Source: Bacillota bacterium (lineage in GTDB: Bacteria; Bacillota; Clostridia; Acetivibrionales; DTU013). Taken from it: a DNA stretch of 7,829 bases. Below, one piece after another: positions 1 to 5,100 of the stretch. A model generated the notes under the pieces. It searched no databases and was not told where the DNA came from. It saw only the letters and a list, made by a program, of their open reading frames with translations. The position numbers were made by a program, and so were the translations under genes. The stretch spans positions 1 to 7,829 of the forward strand of contig JAEZLF010000167.1 in the NCBI GenBank assembly GCA_023435925.1. Reading direction: 5' to 3'. Position 1 is the stretch's first letter; every line of letters begins with the position of its first letter.

Positions 1-92
1 GAAACCGGTTCGGTTTTGCTGCCGCATCCTGCCATCAATGAAAAAATCATCATAACGGCCAATAGAAGTGAACAGATCTTTGTGAATCTCAT
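1..92 (-). CDS. Lipoprotein, N-terminal fragment (runs off left edge)
   Basis: This is the start of a secreted, lipid-anchored protein; only 30 codons lie in the window. The translation begins MRFTKICSLLLAVMMIFSLM. It has a short basic n-region, a hydrophobic core over residues 6-20, and a lipobox L19-M-A-G-C23, followed by a G-S-K-T-E-P linker typical of Gram-positive lipoproteins. Lipidation and cleavage are predicted at C23. The start at 90-92 is fixed by a very strong ribosome binding site, AAAAAGGAGG, about 8 nt upstream. Many such proteins are solute-binding subunits of ABC transporters, but nothing visible says which kind this is. A 14-bp palindrome lies 40-53 nt upstream and may be an operator. 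I am confident about the signal peptide and start, and have no basis for a function. Confidence 0.85.
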   Translation of the reverse strand, partial: MRFTKICSLLLAVMMIFSLMAGCGSKTEPV

Positions 93-131
93 AACTGAAT
101 CCTCCTTTTTAATATGTATTACTCTACATAA

Positions 132-145
132 CCATGATATCATGG
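132..145. promoter_or_regulatory. Perfect 14-bp palindrome upstream of the lipoprotein gene
   Basis: CCATGATATCATGG is a perfect inverted repeat in the gap between the 38-aa ORF and the lipoprotein start. On the minus strand it sits between an ACTGAC hexamer and a TATGTA hexamer 17 bp apart, so it could be an operator inside a weak promoter. Its inner 10 bp recur exactly at 2759-2768 before the histidine kinase. No regulator is identified. Confidence 0.35.
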
Positions 146-182
146 GGGTCAGTTTATGAATATTAAATAAAATATCCTCTTT

Positions 183-299
183 CTAGAATTTTCTTACTAC
201 TGGTATAATAATGTGGCTTTCATGCCCTCGTCCAAAAAAGATGTCTTCAGTCCTTAAGGGTTGCCGCAGGATTTTAAGTCCAGAGAACCAAGATTTCAT
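183..299 (-). CDS. Candidate 38-aa small protein
   Basis: This is a short ORF that I do not recognise. It begins MKSWFSGLKILRQPLRTEDI and ends with the tail HIIIPVVRKF. The product is basic with a hydrophobic C-terminal stretch and no obvious membrane helix or signal peptide. It starts 10 nt after the stop of the 71-aa membrane protein gene. An AAGGAA Shine-Dalgarno overlaps that stop codon (TAAGGA) at about 7 nt spacing, which is what translational coupling would look like. The Shine-Dalgarno lies around the loop of a 6-bp hairpin at 302-317. Amino-acid composition looks protein-like, but the length is short enough that chance, or a remnant of a larger gene, remains possible. Confidence 0.4.
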   Translation of the reverse strand: MKSWFSGLKILRQPLRTEDIFFGRGHESHIIIPVVRKF

Positions 300-301
300 A
301 T

Positions 302-317
302 AATGTTCCTTAACATT
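302..317 (-). other. Small hairpin around the RBS of the 38-aa ORF
   Basis: AATGTT-CCTT-AACATT forms a perfect 6-bp stem with a 4-nt loop. On the minus strand the loop is AAGG, part of the ribosome binding site of the 38-aa ORF, and the stem spans the stop codon of the upstream 71-aa gene. A ribosome finishing the first gene would melt it, so it is compatible with coupled translation. The stem is AT-rich and weak. Confidence 0.3.
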
Positions 318-525
318 CCAACCCAAATATGCTATTATCATTATTTATTTCTTGCTCATTATAATTTTTTACTGTACTAAATACTGTAAGAAAGATAGCG
401 ACCAACATGAGTACGCCATTTATACGCACTAACCAGTCGGGAAACGAGACGACAAAACGCCTCAATACAAATCCTACTATAGCAATAGACAAAATAACGG
501 TACTTGAAATCCGCAATTTTTTCAT
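310..525 (-). CDS. Small membrane protein, 71 aa, two predicted helices
   Basis: This is an unrecognised small integral membrane protein. After a basic start (MKKLR), residues 7-21 (SSTVILSIAIVGFVL) form a first hydrophobic segment. A short loop holds R22-R23 and a conserved-looking P-D-W stretch near 29-31. Residues 36-52 (NGVLMLVAIFLTVFSTV) form a second segment, and the remaining tail is polar and acidic with a terminal Cys. The start is supported by GGGAGGG about 6 nt upstream. A possible promoter (TTGCTG, 17 bp, TATAAA) lies at 576-604 between this gene and the hydrolase stop. The 38-aa ORF follows immediately. By positive-inside reasoning both termini and the RR loop compete for the cytoplasm, so topology is uncertain. 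Confidence 0.65.
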   Translation of the reverse strand: MKKLRISSTVILSIAIVGFVLRRFVVSFPDWLVRINGVLMLVAIFLTVFSTVKNYNEQEINNDNSIFGLEC

Positions 526-575
526 TTCTGTCCCTCCCTAATGTATGTATTATGGATTTGATGCAAGGTGCGTTT

Positions 576-604
576 TTTATAAAGATTATGAACCAACTCA
601 GCAA
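576..604 (-). promoter_or_regulatory. Possible promoter of the 71-aa membrane protein gene
   Basis: On the minus strand, TTGCTG (599-604), a 17-bp spacer and TATAAA (576-581) lie just after the hydrolase stop and about 50 nt before the small membrane protein start. The -10 is good and the -35 keeps only TTG, so the call is tentative. Confidence 0.3.
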
Positions 605-608
605 CACA

Positions 609-1412
609 TTATGCAGATAATCCACAAATGAAACTACTAATTTCACGATTGACATCTTCAGCGTTATCTGCGTTGGAGAAATGTGCGGCGCCCTTTATGA
701 TATGTAACGGATAGCCCTCCTGCTTTGCCCACGCTTCACAGTATTGTCTTACCTTTCCTGTTTTATCATACTCTCCAAGCAATATGAGAACTGGAAAATT
801 TAATTTAACATTTCTGTTTTCCTTGAGGAAACCTCCATAAGCAATATCCATTTGTTCGATAATATCTGCCTTACTTAAAGGCGAAAGCATTTTGAGCATT
901 ATATCATAAGCATAACGCGTTCTAGATACGGATTTTGCCATACTCCTTCGCAGAATTTTATCAGGGAACCATTTAGCCATCGGTCCAACTTGCTTAAGCC
1001 ACCATTTGTCAGAGCGTGAATAGTAATCCTTACCGAAAGGAGTGGTATCTATGGCGATAAATGCCAATACCTTGTCAGGATACCGCACAGCAAATTCTTG
1101 ACTTGGATATCCGCCCATTGACATTCCGACCAAAATGACCTGGCCGATGTTCTCAGCATCAAGTATCTCTTTTAATTCAGTTGCTGTATTTTCATAGGAA
1201 AAGTTTTTATAAGGGCGGGATTCTCCATGTAAGGGAACATCCCAAGTAATGACGGTGTACCCGTCTGAAAAGTAATCCACTTGTTTTTCAAACATAATAT
1301 GGTTTGCGGTTAAACCATGAGTAAAGACAATACATCGTGCTCTATCCTCAGAGTTTCTATTTATCCAATAATGTACTGTACCTCGTTCCGATTTCATATA
1401 TTTATGTTCCAT
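609..1412 (-). CDS. Alpha/beta-fold hydrolase
   Basis: A 267-aa serine hydrolase of the alpha/beta superfamily, predicted cytoplasmic because no signal peptide is seen. The catalytic set is complete: oxyanion H32-G33 in FTHG, the D58-x-x-x-H62-G-x-S64 turn, nucleophile elbow G96-M-S98-M-G100, acid D216 in LLGEYD, and base H244 in GAAHF. The region between about 125 and 205 is the lid or cap that sets substrate choice, and it has W137 and W138. The length is normal for single-domain esterases, lipases and C-C hydrolases. The substrate cannot be read from sequence. The start at 1412 is supported by AGAGGTG 8 nt upstream; M6 is a less likely alternative. It has its own near-consensus promoter at 1481-1509, so it is probably transcribed alone or with the small ORFs behind it. 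Confidence 0.9.
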   Translation of the reverse strand: MEHKYMKSERGTVHYWINRNSEDRARCIVFTHGLTANHIMFEKQVDYFSDGYTVITWDVPLHGESRPYKNFSYENTATELKEILDAENIGQVILVGMSMGGYPSQEFAVRYPDKVLAFIAIDTTPFGKDYYSRSDKWWLKQVGPMAKWFPDKILRRSMAKSVSRTRYAYDIMLKMLSPLSKADIIEQMDIAYGGFLKENRNVKLNFPVLILLGEYDKTGKVRQYCEAWAKQEGYPLHIIKGAAHFSNADNAEDVNREISSFICGLSA

Positions 1413-1480
1413 AATTCATTCACCTCTATCGAAAAAACTAGATTACCCTTACTTCGCATTTTCCAACTATTCTGCAATAA

Positions 1481-1509
1481 ATGATATCAATAATTTCCCA
1501 GACGGTCAA
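1481..1509 (-). promoter_or_regulatory. Sigma-A-type promoter of the hydrolase gene
   Basis: On the minus strand TTGACC (1504-1509), a 17-bp spacer and TATCAT (1481-1486) give a near-consensus vegetative promoter. The start codon follows about 70 nt downstream. It lies after the stop of the 52-aa ORF, so the hydrolase does not depend on read-through. Confidence 0.7.
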
Positions 1510-1525
1510 TTCTTCAAAGGAATTC

Positions 1526-1684
1526 TTATGTGGACCTAAACATTATGGACATGCAACAAATAGACAATATGTTCGTCAAATCTTGAACAGCTAATACAAC
1601 AATGCTTTTGACATTATAGGGCTGGTAAAAGTTCACATTGACTACTACATCAAGTTGTTTTGAAACTTCCTTCGCTAACAACAT
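1526..1684 (-). CDS. 52-aa ORF, possible remnant of an HPr-fold protein
   Basis: The start at 1682-1684 follows a perfect AGGAGG at 7 nt spacing (AGGAGGTTTTGTTATG), which strongly suggests it is or was translated. The product begins MLLAKEVSKQLDVVVNVNFY. The pattern LLxKExSK...DVxV...NxKSI...L resembles residues from about 20 to 60 of the HPr phosphocarrier family (typically LLVKEASK...V...NxKSIMxLMSL), including the helix after the active site and the KSI helix. The GLHARPA loop with the phosphorylated His is missing, although the frame upstream of this start reads R-L-H-C. The C-terminal beta strand and last helix (about 20 residues) are replaced by a Cys/Met-rich end, LSICCMSIMFRST. A truncated or decayed HPr-like gene, or an unrelated small protein, both fit. 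The family link is my reading by eye only. Confidence 0.4.
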   Translation of the reverse strand: MLLAKEVSKQLDVVVNVNFYQPYNVKSIVVLAVQDLTNILSICCMSIMFRST

Positions 1685-1880
1685 AACAAAACCTCCTATG
1701 CAATGTAATCTTTCGATAAACATACATAGAAGGTTCAAATATGGTGTACAAGCAGTACATCCATAATTCACAAATCAGTTTTCCAACATATATCCTAACT
1801 CATGAACTTTTTGAGATGTATATCATAACTCAACTTTACCTAAAACCACCGCAAACCCAGTCTCTAGACAGATTCTAGCC
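1685..1880. other. AT-rich gap between yebC and the 52-aa ORF
   Basis: This stretch has no convincing gene. It holds a weak 5-bp hairpin just behind the yebC stop (CTAGA-ATCTG-TCTAG), an imperfect 30-bp-period direct repeat (1788-1837), and a small inverted repeat TGTAC-TGCTT-GTACA on the minus strand. The open frame extends upstream of the 52-aa ORF to 1771, but that part lacks a ribosome binding site and does not look conserved. I see no strong rho-independent terminator for yebC. Confidence 0.5.
1788..1837. repeat. Imperfect tandem direct repeat, period 30 bp
   Basis: ATATATCCTAACTCA then TGA then ACTTT (1788-1810) is matched by GTATATCATAACTCA then ACTTT (1818-1837). That is two mismatches in 15 bp, plus a 3-bp deletion before the shared ACTTT. 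Only two copies are present. It lies in non-coding DNA downstream of yebC. Confidence 0.45.
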
Positions 1881-2612
1881 CTACTCTTCCTGCTCCCAGT
1901 TGTGGTAGACGTTCTGGACGTCGTCCATGTCCTCGAGGTTGTCAATGAGCTTATCCATGAACTCAATCTGCTTCGCATCGGTGAGCTTGGTCATGACGGT
2001 GGGTATCATGGATACTTCGGCTTCAATGAATTCGTAGCCTTTATCCTCCAGTGCAATTCTCACTTTGGAGAAGTCATTGGGCTCTGTGGTGATCTCAAAA
2101 TACTCTTCTTCGGTGGAAAAGTCCTCAGCTCCTGCTTCAAGAGCTTCCATCATCAGATTATCTTCTTCGATTTTGTCATCCTTTTCAATCAGAATAACGC
2201 CTTTTTTGTTGAACATGAACGATACGCTGCCGGTCTGTCCCAGGTTTCCTCCAAACTTATCAAAGTAATGCCTGACGTCCCCTGCTGTCCTATTCCTGTT
2301 GTCTGTTGCCGCTTCTACGATAACAGCTACTCCGCCCGGGCCATATCCTTCATAGGTGATTTCCTCGTAGCTGTCACCTTCTCCTTCACCGGCAGCCTTC
2401 TTTATACTTCTCATAATATTGTCATTTGGCATATTGGCAGCTTTTGCTTTCGCGATAACATCCCGAAGTCTTGAATTGGCATCCGGATTGGCTCCTCCTG
2501 ATTTAACAGCTATGGCAATTTCTCTTCCGAGCTTTGTGAATGCCTTGCCGCGCTGTGCGTCTGATTTGCCTTTCTTGATTTTAATATTTGCCCATTTTGA
2601 ATGGCCTGACAT
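1881..2612 (-). CDS. yebC: YebC/PmpR/TACO1-family translational or transcriptional regulator
   Basis: A 243-aa cytoplasmic protein matching the YebC family over its whole usual length of about 240-250 residues. Diagnostic blocks are the N-terminal M-S-G-H-S-K-W-A-N-I-K with the RGKAFTKLGREI helix (residues 1-32), RLRDVIAKAKAANMPNDNI (48-66), YEGYGPGGVAVIVE (87-100), TDNRNRTAGDVRHYF (103-117) and GGNLGQTGSVSFMF (121-134). The acidic C-terminus is also typical. Family members act as DNA-binding regulators in some bacteria (PmpR), and the mitochondrial relative TACO1 and recent bacterial work tie the family to translation of proline-rich stretches. The start is supported by GGAGGT 6 nt upstream. 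A TATAAT at 2679-2684 on the minus strand is a likely -10. It is transcribed divergently from the histidine kinase. Confidence 0.97.
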   Translation of the reverse strand: MSGHSKWANIKIKKGKSDAQRGKAFTKLGREIAIAVKSGGANPDANSRLRDVIAKAKAANMPNDNIMRSIKKAAGEGEGDSYEEITYEGYGPGGVAVIVEAATDNRNRTAGDVRHYFDKFGGNLGQTGSVSFMFNKKGVILIEKDDKIEEDNLMMEALEAGAEDFSTEEEYFEITTEPNDFSKVRIALEDKGYEFIEAEVSMIPTVMTKLTDAKQIEFMDKLIDNLEDMDDVQNVYHNWEQEE

Positions 2613-2678
2613 ATGAATACCTCCAGTATTTAAAACTTATTTCCACATTACGGAAAATATATTTACAGCCAAGAAATA

Positions 2679-2684
2679 ATTATA
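2679..2684 (-). promoter_or_regulatory. Likely -10 box for yebC
   Basis: A perfect TATAAT on the minus strand lies about 67 nt upstream of the yebC start. The matching -35 region, 17 bp further up, reads CATAAA and is weak, so either the promoter is -10 driven or an activator helps. Confidence 0.45.
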
Positions 2685-2754
2685 TAGTATGTTATTGGTA
2701 TTTTATGGTATCACATTTGAATCCAATTTTCCATAAAATCTGTTCGTACTGCAC

Positions 2755-2772
2755 GTATATGATATCATATAC
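2755..2772. promoter_or_regulatory. Perfect 18-bp palindrome just upstream of the histidine kinase
   Basis: GTATATGATATCATATAC is a perfect inverted repeat. It is extended by GCA and TGC arms if one extra base is allowed on the left. It ends 28 bp before the kinase ATG and contains several -10-like hexamers (TATCAT at 2763-2768, TATACT at 2768-2773), with no convincing -35. It is a good candidate operator for a dimeric regulator controlling the kinase, and possibly yebC on the other side. AT-rich palindromes also arise by chance, so the call is moderate. Confidence 0.45.
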
Positions 2773-2800
2773 TGCTTAAAAGATAAAGGGTGTGCTTAAT

Positions 2801-3748
2801 ATGGATAACTGGTATGTATTAGTGGCTTCCGTTTTATTCACAATTCTGCTGCTGGCGTATGGGGCATTGTTTCTGGTCTTCAGAAGGAGCAGGCGGAGAT
2901 ACTCTATGAATGAAAAAGCATTACAGGAAAAGCTGAATGCGCTTTCTGAGAGCTGTAAAAGAAACGCTGAATTCTTTACGAACATGACGCATGAATTGAA
3001 GACTCCGTTGAGCGTCGTTCTTGGCGCCATACAGCTCATAGAGGCAAAGGAGCACAAGCAGGCAGAGAATGACATTCATTTCAACAAGAATTTAACGGTA
3101 ATGAAATATAATTGCTATCGGCTGCTGCGCCTTACAAATAATCTTCTTGATCTGAGTAAAATGGAAGGTGGTTATTTGACGTTGTCACCTGTCTTCTGCG
3201 ACCTTTTCCTATTGATAGAAGAAATTATACAGTCTGTAATGCCATACGCACTCCAGAAGCAGCTCAGGCTGAATTACAAGAAACCTTCTGAAGTGCTGAA
3301 TACTGCTGTTGACATTGAAAAATTCGAGCGAATTATGCTAAACCTGCTGTCCAATGCCATTAAGTTCACTCCGTCCGGTGGAACAATCACGGTATCCGCC
3401 TATTCGTCGGAAGGGAGGGTTTATATATCTGTTAAGGATTCAGGCATAGGCATCCCTGCTGAAAGTCAGGAAAAGATATTCAACCGATTCATTCAGACCG
3501 GATATTGTCCCTCTGTTGAAAATGAAGGAAGCGGGATCGGACTTTCCCTCGTTAAATCCTACGTCGGTCTCCACCAAGGAAATATAAAGGTCAACAGTGA
3601 ACAGGGACAAGGCTGTGAATTCGTTATTGACCTGCCTGTCATATCATCAAAGGATAAGCCCGATACCTGCTGTCTCAACCAATTTAGTCACGCAATATCG
3701 GATTCTGCCAGAATAGAGTTTTCAATCCTTGCCAACATATCCATTTAG
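2801..3748 (+). CDS. Membrane-anchored sensor histidine kinase, orphan in this window
   Basis: A 315-aa kinase with one transmembrane helix (residues 6-27), an RRSRRR stop-transfer stretch, and a short coiled linker to about 55. The HisKA dimerisation and phosphoacceptor segment (FFTNMTHELKTPL, H64) is followed by a HATPase_c domain: N-box N181-L-L-S-N185-A-I-K-F, G1 D213-S-G-I-G, F-box FNRF (227-230) and G2 G243-S-G-I-G247. All catalytic motifs are intact. Only about five residues precede the helix, so there is no extracellular sensor, and no PAS or HAMP domain is visible. I chose the ATG at 2801 because AAAGGG sits 10 nt upstream; the in-frame GTG at 2792 is only 1 nt from it. The 35-residue tail ends SARIEFSILANISI, which resembles tails I recall in clostridial kinases. 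No response regulator lies alongside, and its stop directly abuts the yigZ stop. Confidence 0.92.
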   Translation: MDNWYVLVASVLFTILLLAYGALFLVFRRSRRRYSMNEKALQEKLNALSESCKRNAEFFTNMTHELKTPLSVVLGAIQLIEAKEHKQAENDIHFNKNLTVMKYNCYRLLRLTNNLLDLSKMEGGYLTLSPVFCDLFLLIEEIIQSVMPYALQKQLRLNYKKPSEVLNTAVDIEKFERIMLNLLSNAIKFTPSGGTITVSAYSSEGRVYISVKDSGIGIPAESQEKIFNRFIQTGYCPSVENEGSGIGLSLVKSYVGLHQGNIKVNSEQGQGCEFVIDLPVISSKDKPDTCCLNQFSHAISDSARIEFSILANISI

Positions 3749-4384
3749 TTAAGGAATGTTAGTTGTAATATAAGACTTTTCTCCTGCATAAACAAAGGCT
3801 CTTGCATTTGTTGCCTCTGTCAGCAGTTCGGAAAATGCATCAAATTCATCCACAGGTACGTACACATAGATGTCAACATCCTGTCCATAGACCGTGTCTT
3901 TTACTTTGTAGCCTTTCGAAGCGATAATGGCCTGTATTTTCCCCAGCAGTGAATAATCCAGCGCAATTCCCGCTTCAATGCAACATTGACGCTTGACGAT
4001 TCCTGCAGCCTCAATGCCCATCGCCGCACATTTGCCATAAGCTCTGACCAGCCCTGCAGCGCCAAGCAGAGTCCCTCCGAAATAACGGGTTACCACGATG
4101 ACAGTATCCTCCACATTGAGCTTCTTCATCGCTTCCAGCACAGGAAGGCCGGCTGTACCGGACGGTTCGCCGTCGTCGCTGAATTTTTGAAATAGTTGAT
4201 TCTCGCAGATATAGTATGCATATACATTGTGAGTGGCATTCCAGAATTTCGACTTCAGCCCATTGATAAAGCCATATGCATCCTCTTCCGATGTGACAGG
4301 CTTTACGGTTGCAATAAATCGTGATTTTTTTTCTTCCAGTTCTGCAGTAGCTTCACCGGAAACCGTAAAGTATTCCTTACGCAT
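3749..4384 (-). CDS. yigZ: YigZ / IMPACT (UPF0029) family protein
   Basis: A 211-aa cytoplasmic protein of normal length for YigZ (about 205-215). The N-terminal IMPACT domain carries KKSRFIA (19-25), ATHNVYAYY (50-58), the hallmark FSDDGEPSGTAGLPVLEAM (68-86) and VVTRYFGGTLLGAAGLVRAY (97-116). The DUF1949-like C-terminal ferredoxin-like domain follows from about 138 to 200. The eukaryotic homologue IMPACT/Yih1 regulates Gcn2 signalling. The bacterial role is not settled, although a link to ribosomes or RNA is suspected from the fold. The start is supported by AAAGGAG 6 nt upstream. It is separated from the Nudix gene by a strong hairpin, so it is probably transcribed from its own promoter in 4385-4440, which I could not pin down. 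The gene ends flush with the kinase stop, so convergent transcripts must overlap. Confidence 0.96.
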   Translation of the reverse strand: MRKEYFTVSGEATAELEEKKSRFIATVKPVTSEEDAYGFINGLKSKFWNATHNVYAYYICENQLFQKFSDDGEPSGTAGLPVLEAMKKLNVEDTVIVVTRYFGGTLLGAAGLVRAYGKCAAMGIEAAGIVKRQCCIEAGIALDYSLLGKIQAIIASKGYKVKDTVYGQDVDIYVYVPVDEFDAFSELLTEATNARAFVYAGEKSYITTNIP

Positions 4385-4440
4385 TCAATTCTCCTTTACT
4401 TGTAATACGTGATTATGAGACCATCCAGTTTCCTGCACTT

Positions 4441-4484
4441 ACAAAACAAATGATAGCAGGCTGTCCCGCTATCATTTGTTTTGT
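4441..4484 (-). terminator. Strong hairpin terminator behind the Nudix gene
   Basis: ACAAAACAAATGATAGC and GCTATCATTTGTTTTGT are perfect 17-bp arms around a 10-nt centre, which can itself pair GG with CC. It starts 41 nt past the Nudix stop. On the minus strand the T-rich part (TTTGTTTTGT) lies in the 3' arm rather than after it, a common form of intrinsic terminator. On the plus strand it would also fold, so it may work in both directions. It separates the Nudix gene from yigZ. Confidence 0.8.
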
Positions 4485-4524
4485 ATAAATAAAATATTAT
4501 TCCGCAATGAAAAATACCATATTG

Positions 4525-4950
4525 CTAAACGGCTACTGAAGTGCTCTCTTTAAATCGCCTGTAGGACAGGTTTAAAAGCGCCTTGTCCTGACTGTAAGTC
4601 ACCATCCTCATGGCCTCATCAATTTCAAAGTACCCCGCATCCGTGATTTTTTCGTTATTCTTAATTTTGTAGTAATGGTTGTTTGACTTCATGATATACC
4701 AGATGATTTTGTTACAAACCGGTTTTTGACGTGTTACAGAAAAGAACTCATAATTAGTATGCCCAGCTGTAGAAACTATTTCGGCCGCAATGTCGCCTTC
4801 ATCCTTCACTCGCATCAGTGCTACTTCGTTTGGCAATTCACCGCTTCGAATAACACCCTTGGGGAATCCCCACTCCTCCTTTTCATTCCTGAGGAGAAAA
4901 ACTTTGCTTCCGCAGAAGACAATGCCCCCTGCGCAGTTTCTGACTAACAT
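4525..4950 (-). CDS. Nudix hydrolase-like protein with altered Nudix box
   Basis: A 141-aa single-domain protein of the Nudix fold, which normally hydrolyses nucleoside diphosphate-linked compounds. The N-terminus CAGGIVF...VFLL (6-20), the W27-G-F-P-K-G entry and the usual length fit. The box runs from G32 to I54. G32, E38 and E51 match GX5EX7REUXEEXGU, but the RE pair is M46-R47, the first E of EE is D50, and the last G is D53. The metal site keeps D50 and E51 but loses the RE glutamate, so activity may be changed or lost. From memory, some clostridial relatives read RR rather than RE here, so part of this may be family-wide. Downstream, the P-V-C-N-K-I-I-W-Y segment (77-85) and the DAGYFEIDEA segment (104-113) look well kept. 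The start is supported by AAGGAAGGGA. It has its own promoter (5020-5048) and terminator (4441-4484), so it is monocistronic. Confidence 0.85.
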   Translation of the reverse strand: MLVRNCAGGIVFCGSKVFLLRNEKEEWGFPKGVIRSGELPNEVALMRVKDEGDIAAEIVSTAGHTNYEFFSVTRQKPVCNKIIWYIMKSNNHYYKIKNNEKITDAGYFEIDEAMRMVTYSQDKALLNLSYRRFKESTSVAV

Positions 4951-5019
4951 AATAGGTCCCTTCCTTTCTCTCGGAATGCCCGTTTCATATCACTTCCGAC
5001 ATATCCGTTATTTACTATT

Positions 5020-5048
5020 ATGATATCCCATTTTAAAAATTTATTCAA
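5020..5048 (-). promoter_or_regulatory. Promoter of the Nudix gene
   Basis: On the minus strand TTGAAT (5043-5048), a 17-bp AT-rich spacer and TATCAT (5020-5025) lie about 70 nt upstream of the Nudix start and just past the hflX stop. The -10 hexamer is the same as in the hydrolase promoter. Confidence 0.6.
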
Positions 5049-5100
5049 TGTTCTTAATGACTCAAATGTATATTTCTTTACGGATTATTAACAATACTCC

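Noticed and set aside
93..182. Open frame linking the 38-aa ORF stop (TAG) to the lipoprotein start in the same frame
   Set aside because: The 30 codons between have no further stop, which hints at read-through or a split gene. The lipoprotein has its own perfect ribosome binding site and signal peptide start, and 30 open codons in AT-rich DNA can be chance.
201..209. TGGTATAAT extended -10 on the plus strand
   Set aside because: It looks like an extended -10, but no plus-strand gene or plausible RNA follows, and the frame lies inside the candidate 38-aa ORF on the other strand.
377..655. 92-aa minus-strand frame overlapping the small membrane protein and the hydrolase end
   Set aside because: It overlaps two better supported genes in another frame and lacks a good ribosome binding site. 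The 71-aa frame has both a strong site and a membrane-protein pattern.
1481..1490. ATGATATCAA as a third copy of the shared palindrome
   Set aside because: This copy is explained by the TATCAT -10 box of the hydrolase promoter, correctly spaced from TTGACC. It cannot be counted as independent evidence for an operator.
1861..1883. Hairpin CTAGA-ATCTG-TCTAG as a yebC terminator
   Set aside because: The stem is only 5 bp, is AT-rich and has no T-tract after it. It is too weak to call.
1902..2474. 190-aa open frame on the plus strand across yebC
   Set aside because: It lies fully antisense to a clear YebC gene, has no ribosome binding site of note, and its translation shows no family features. 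It is a shadow of the codon use of yebC.
2696..2711. Two TGGTAT hexamers 10 bp apart in the divergent gap
   Set aside because: The spacing of one helical turn is suggestive, but the hexamers are AT-rich and short, with no further support.
2588..2779. 63-aa plus-strand frame in the yebC/kinase gap
   Set aside because: It begins inside yebC on the opposite strand, has no Shine-Dalgarno, and its translation follows AT-rich intergenic sequence with promoter elements.
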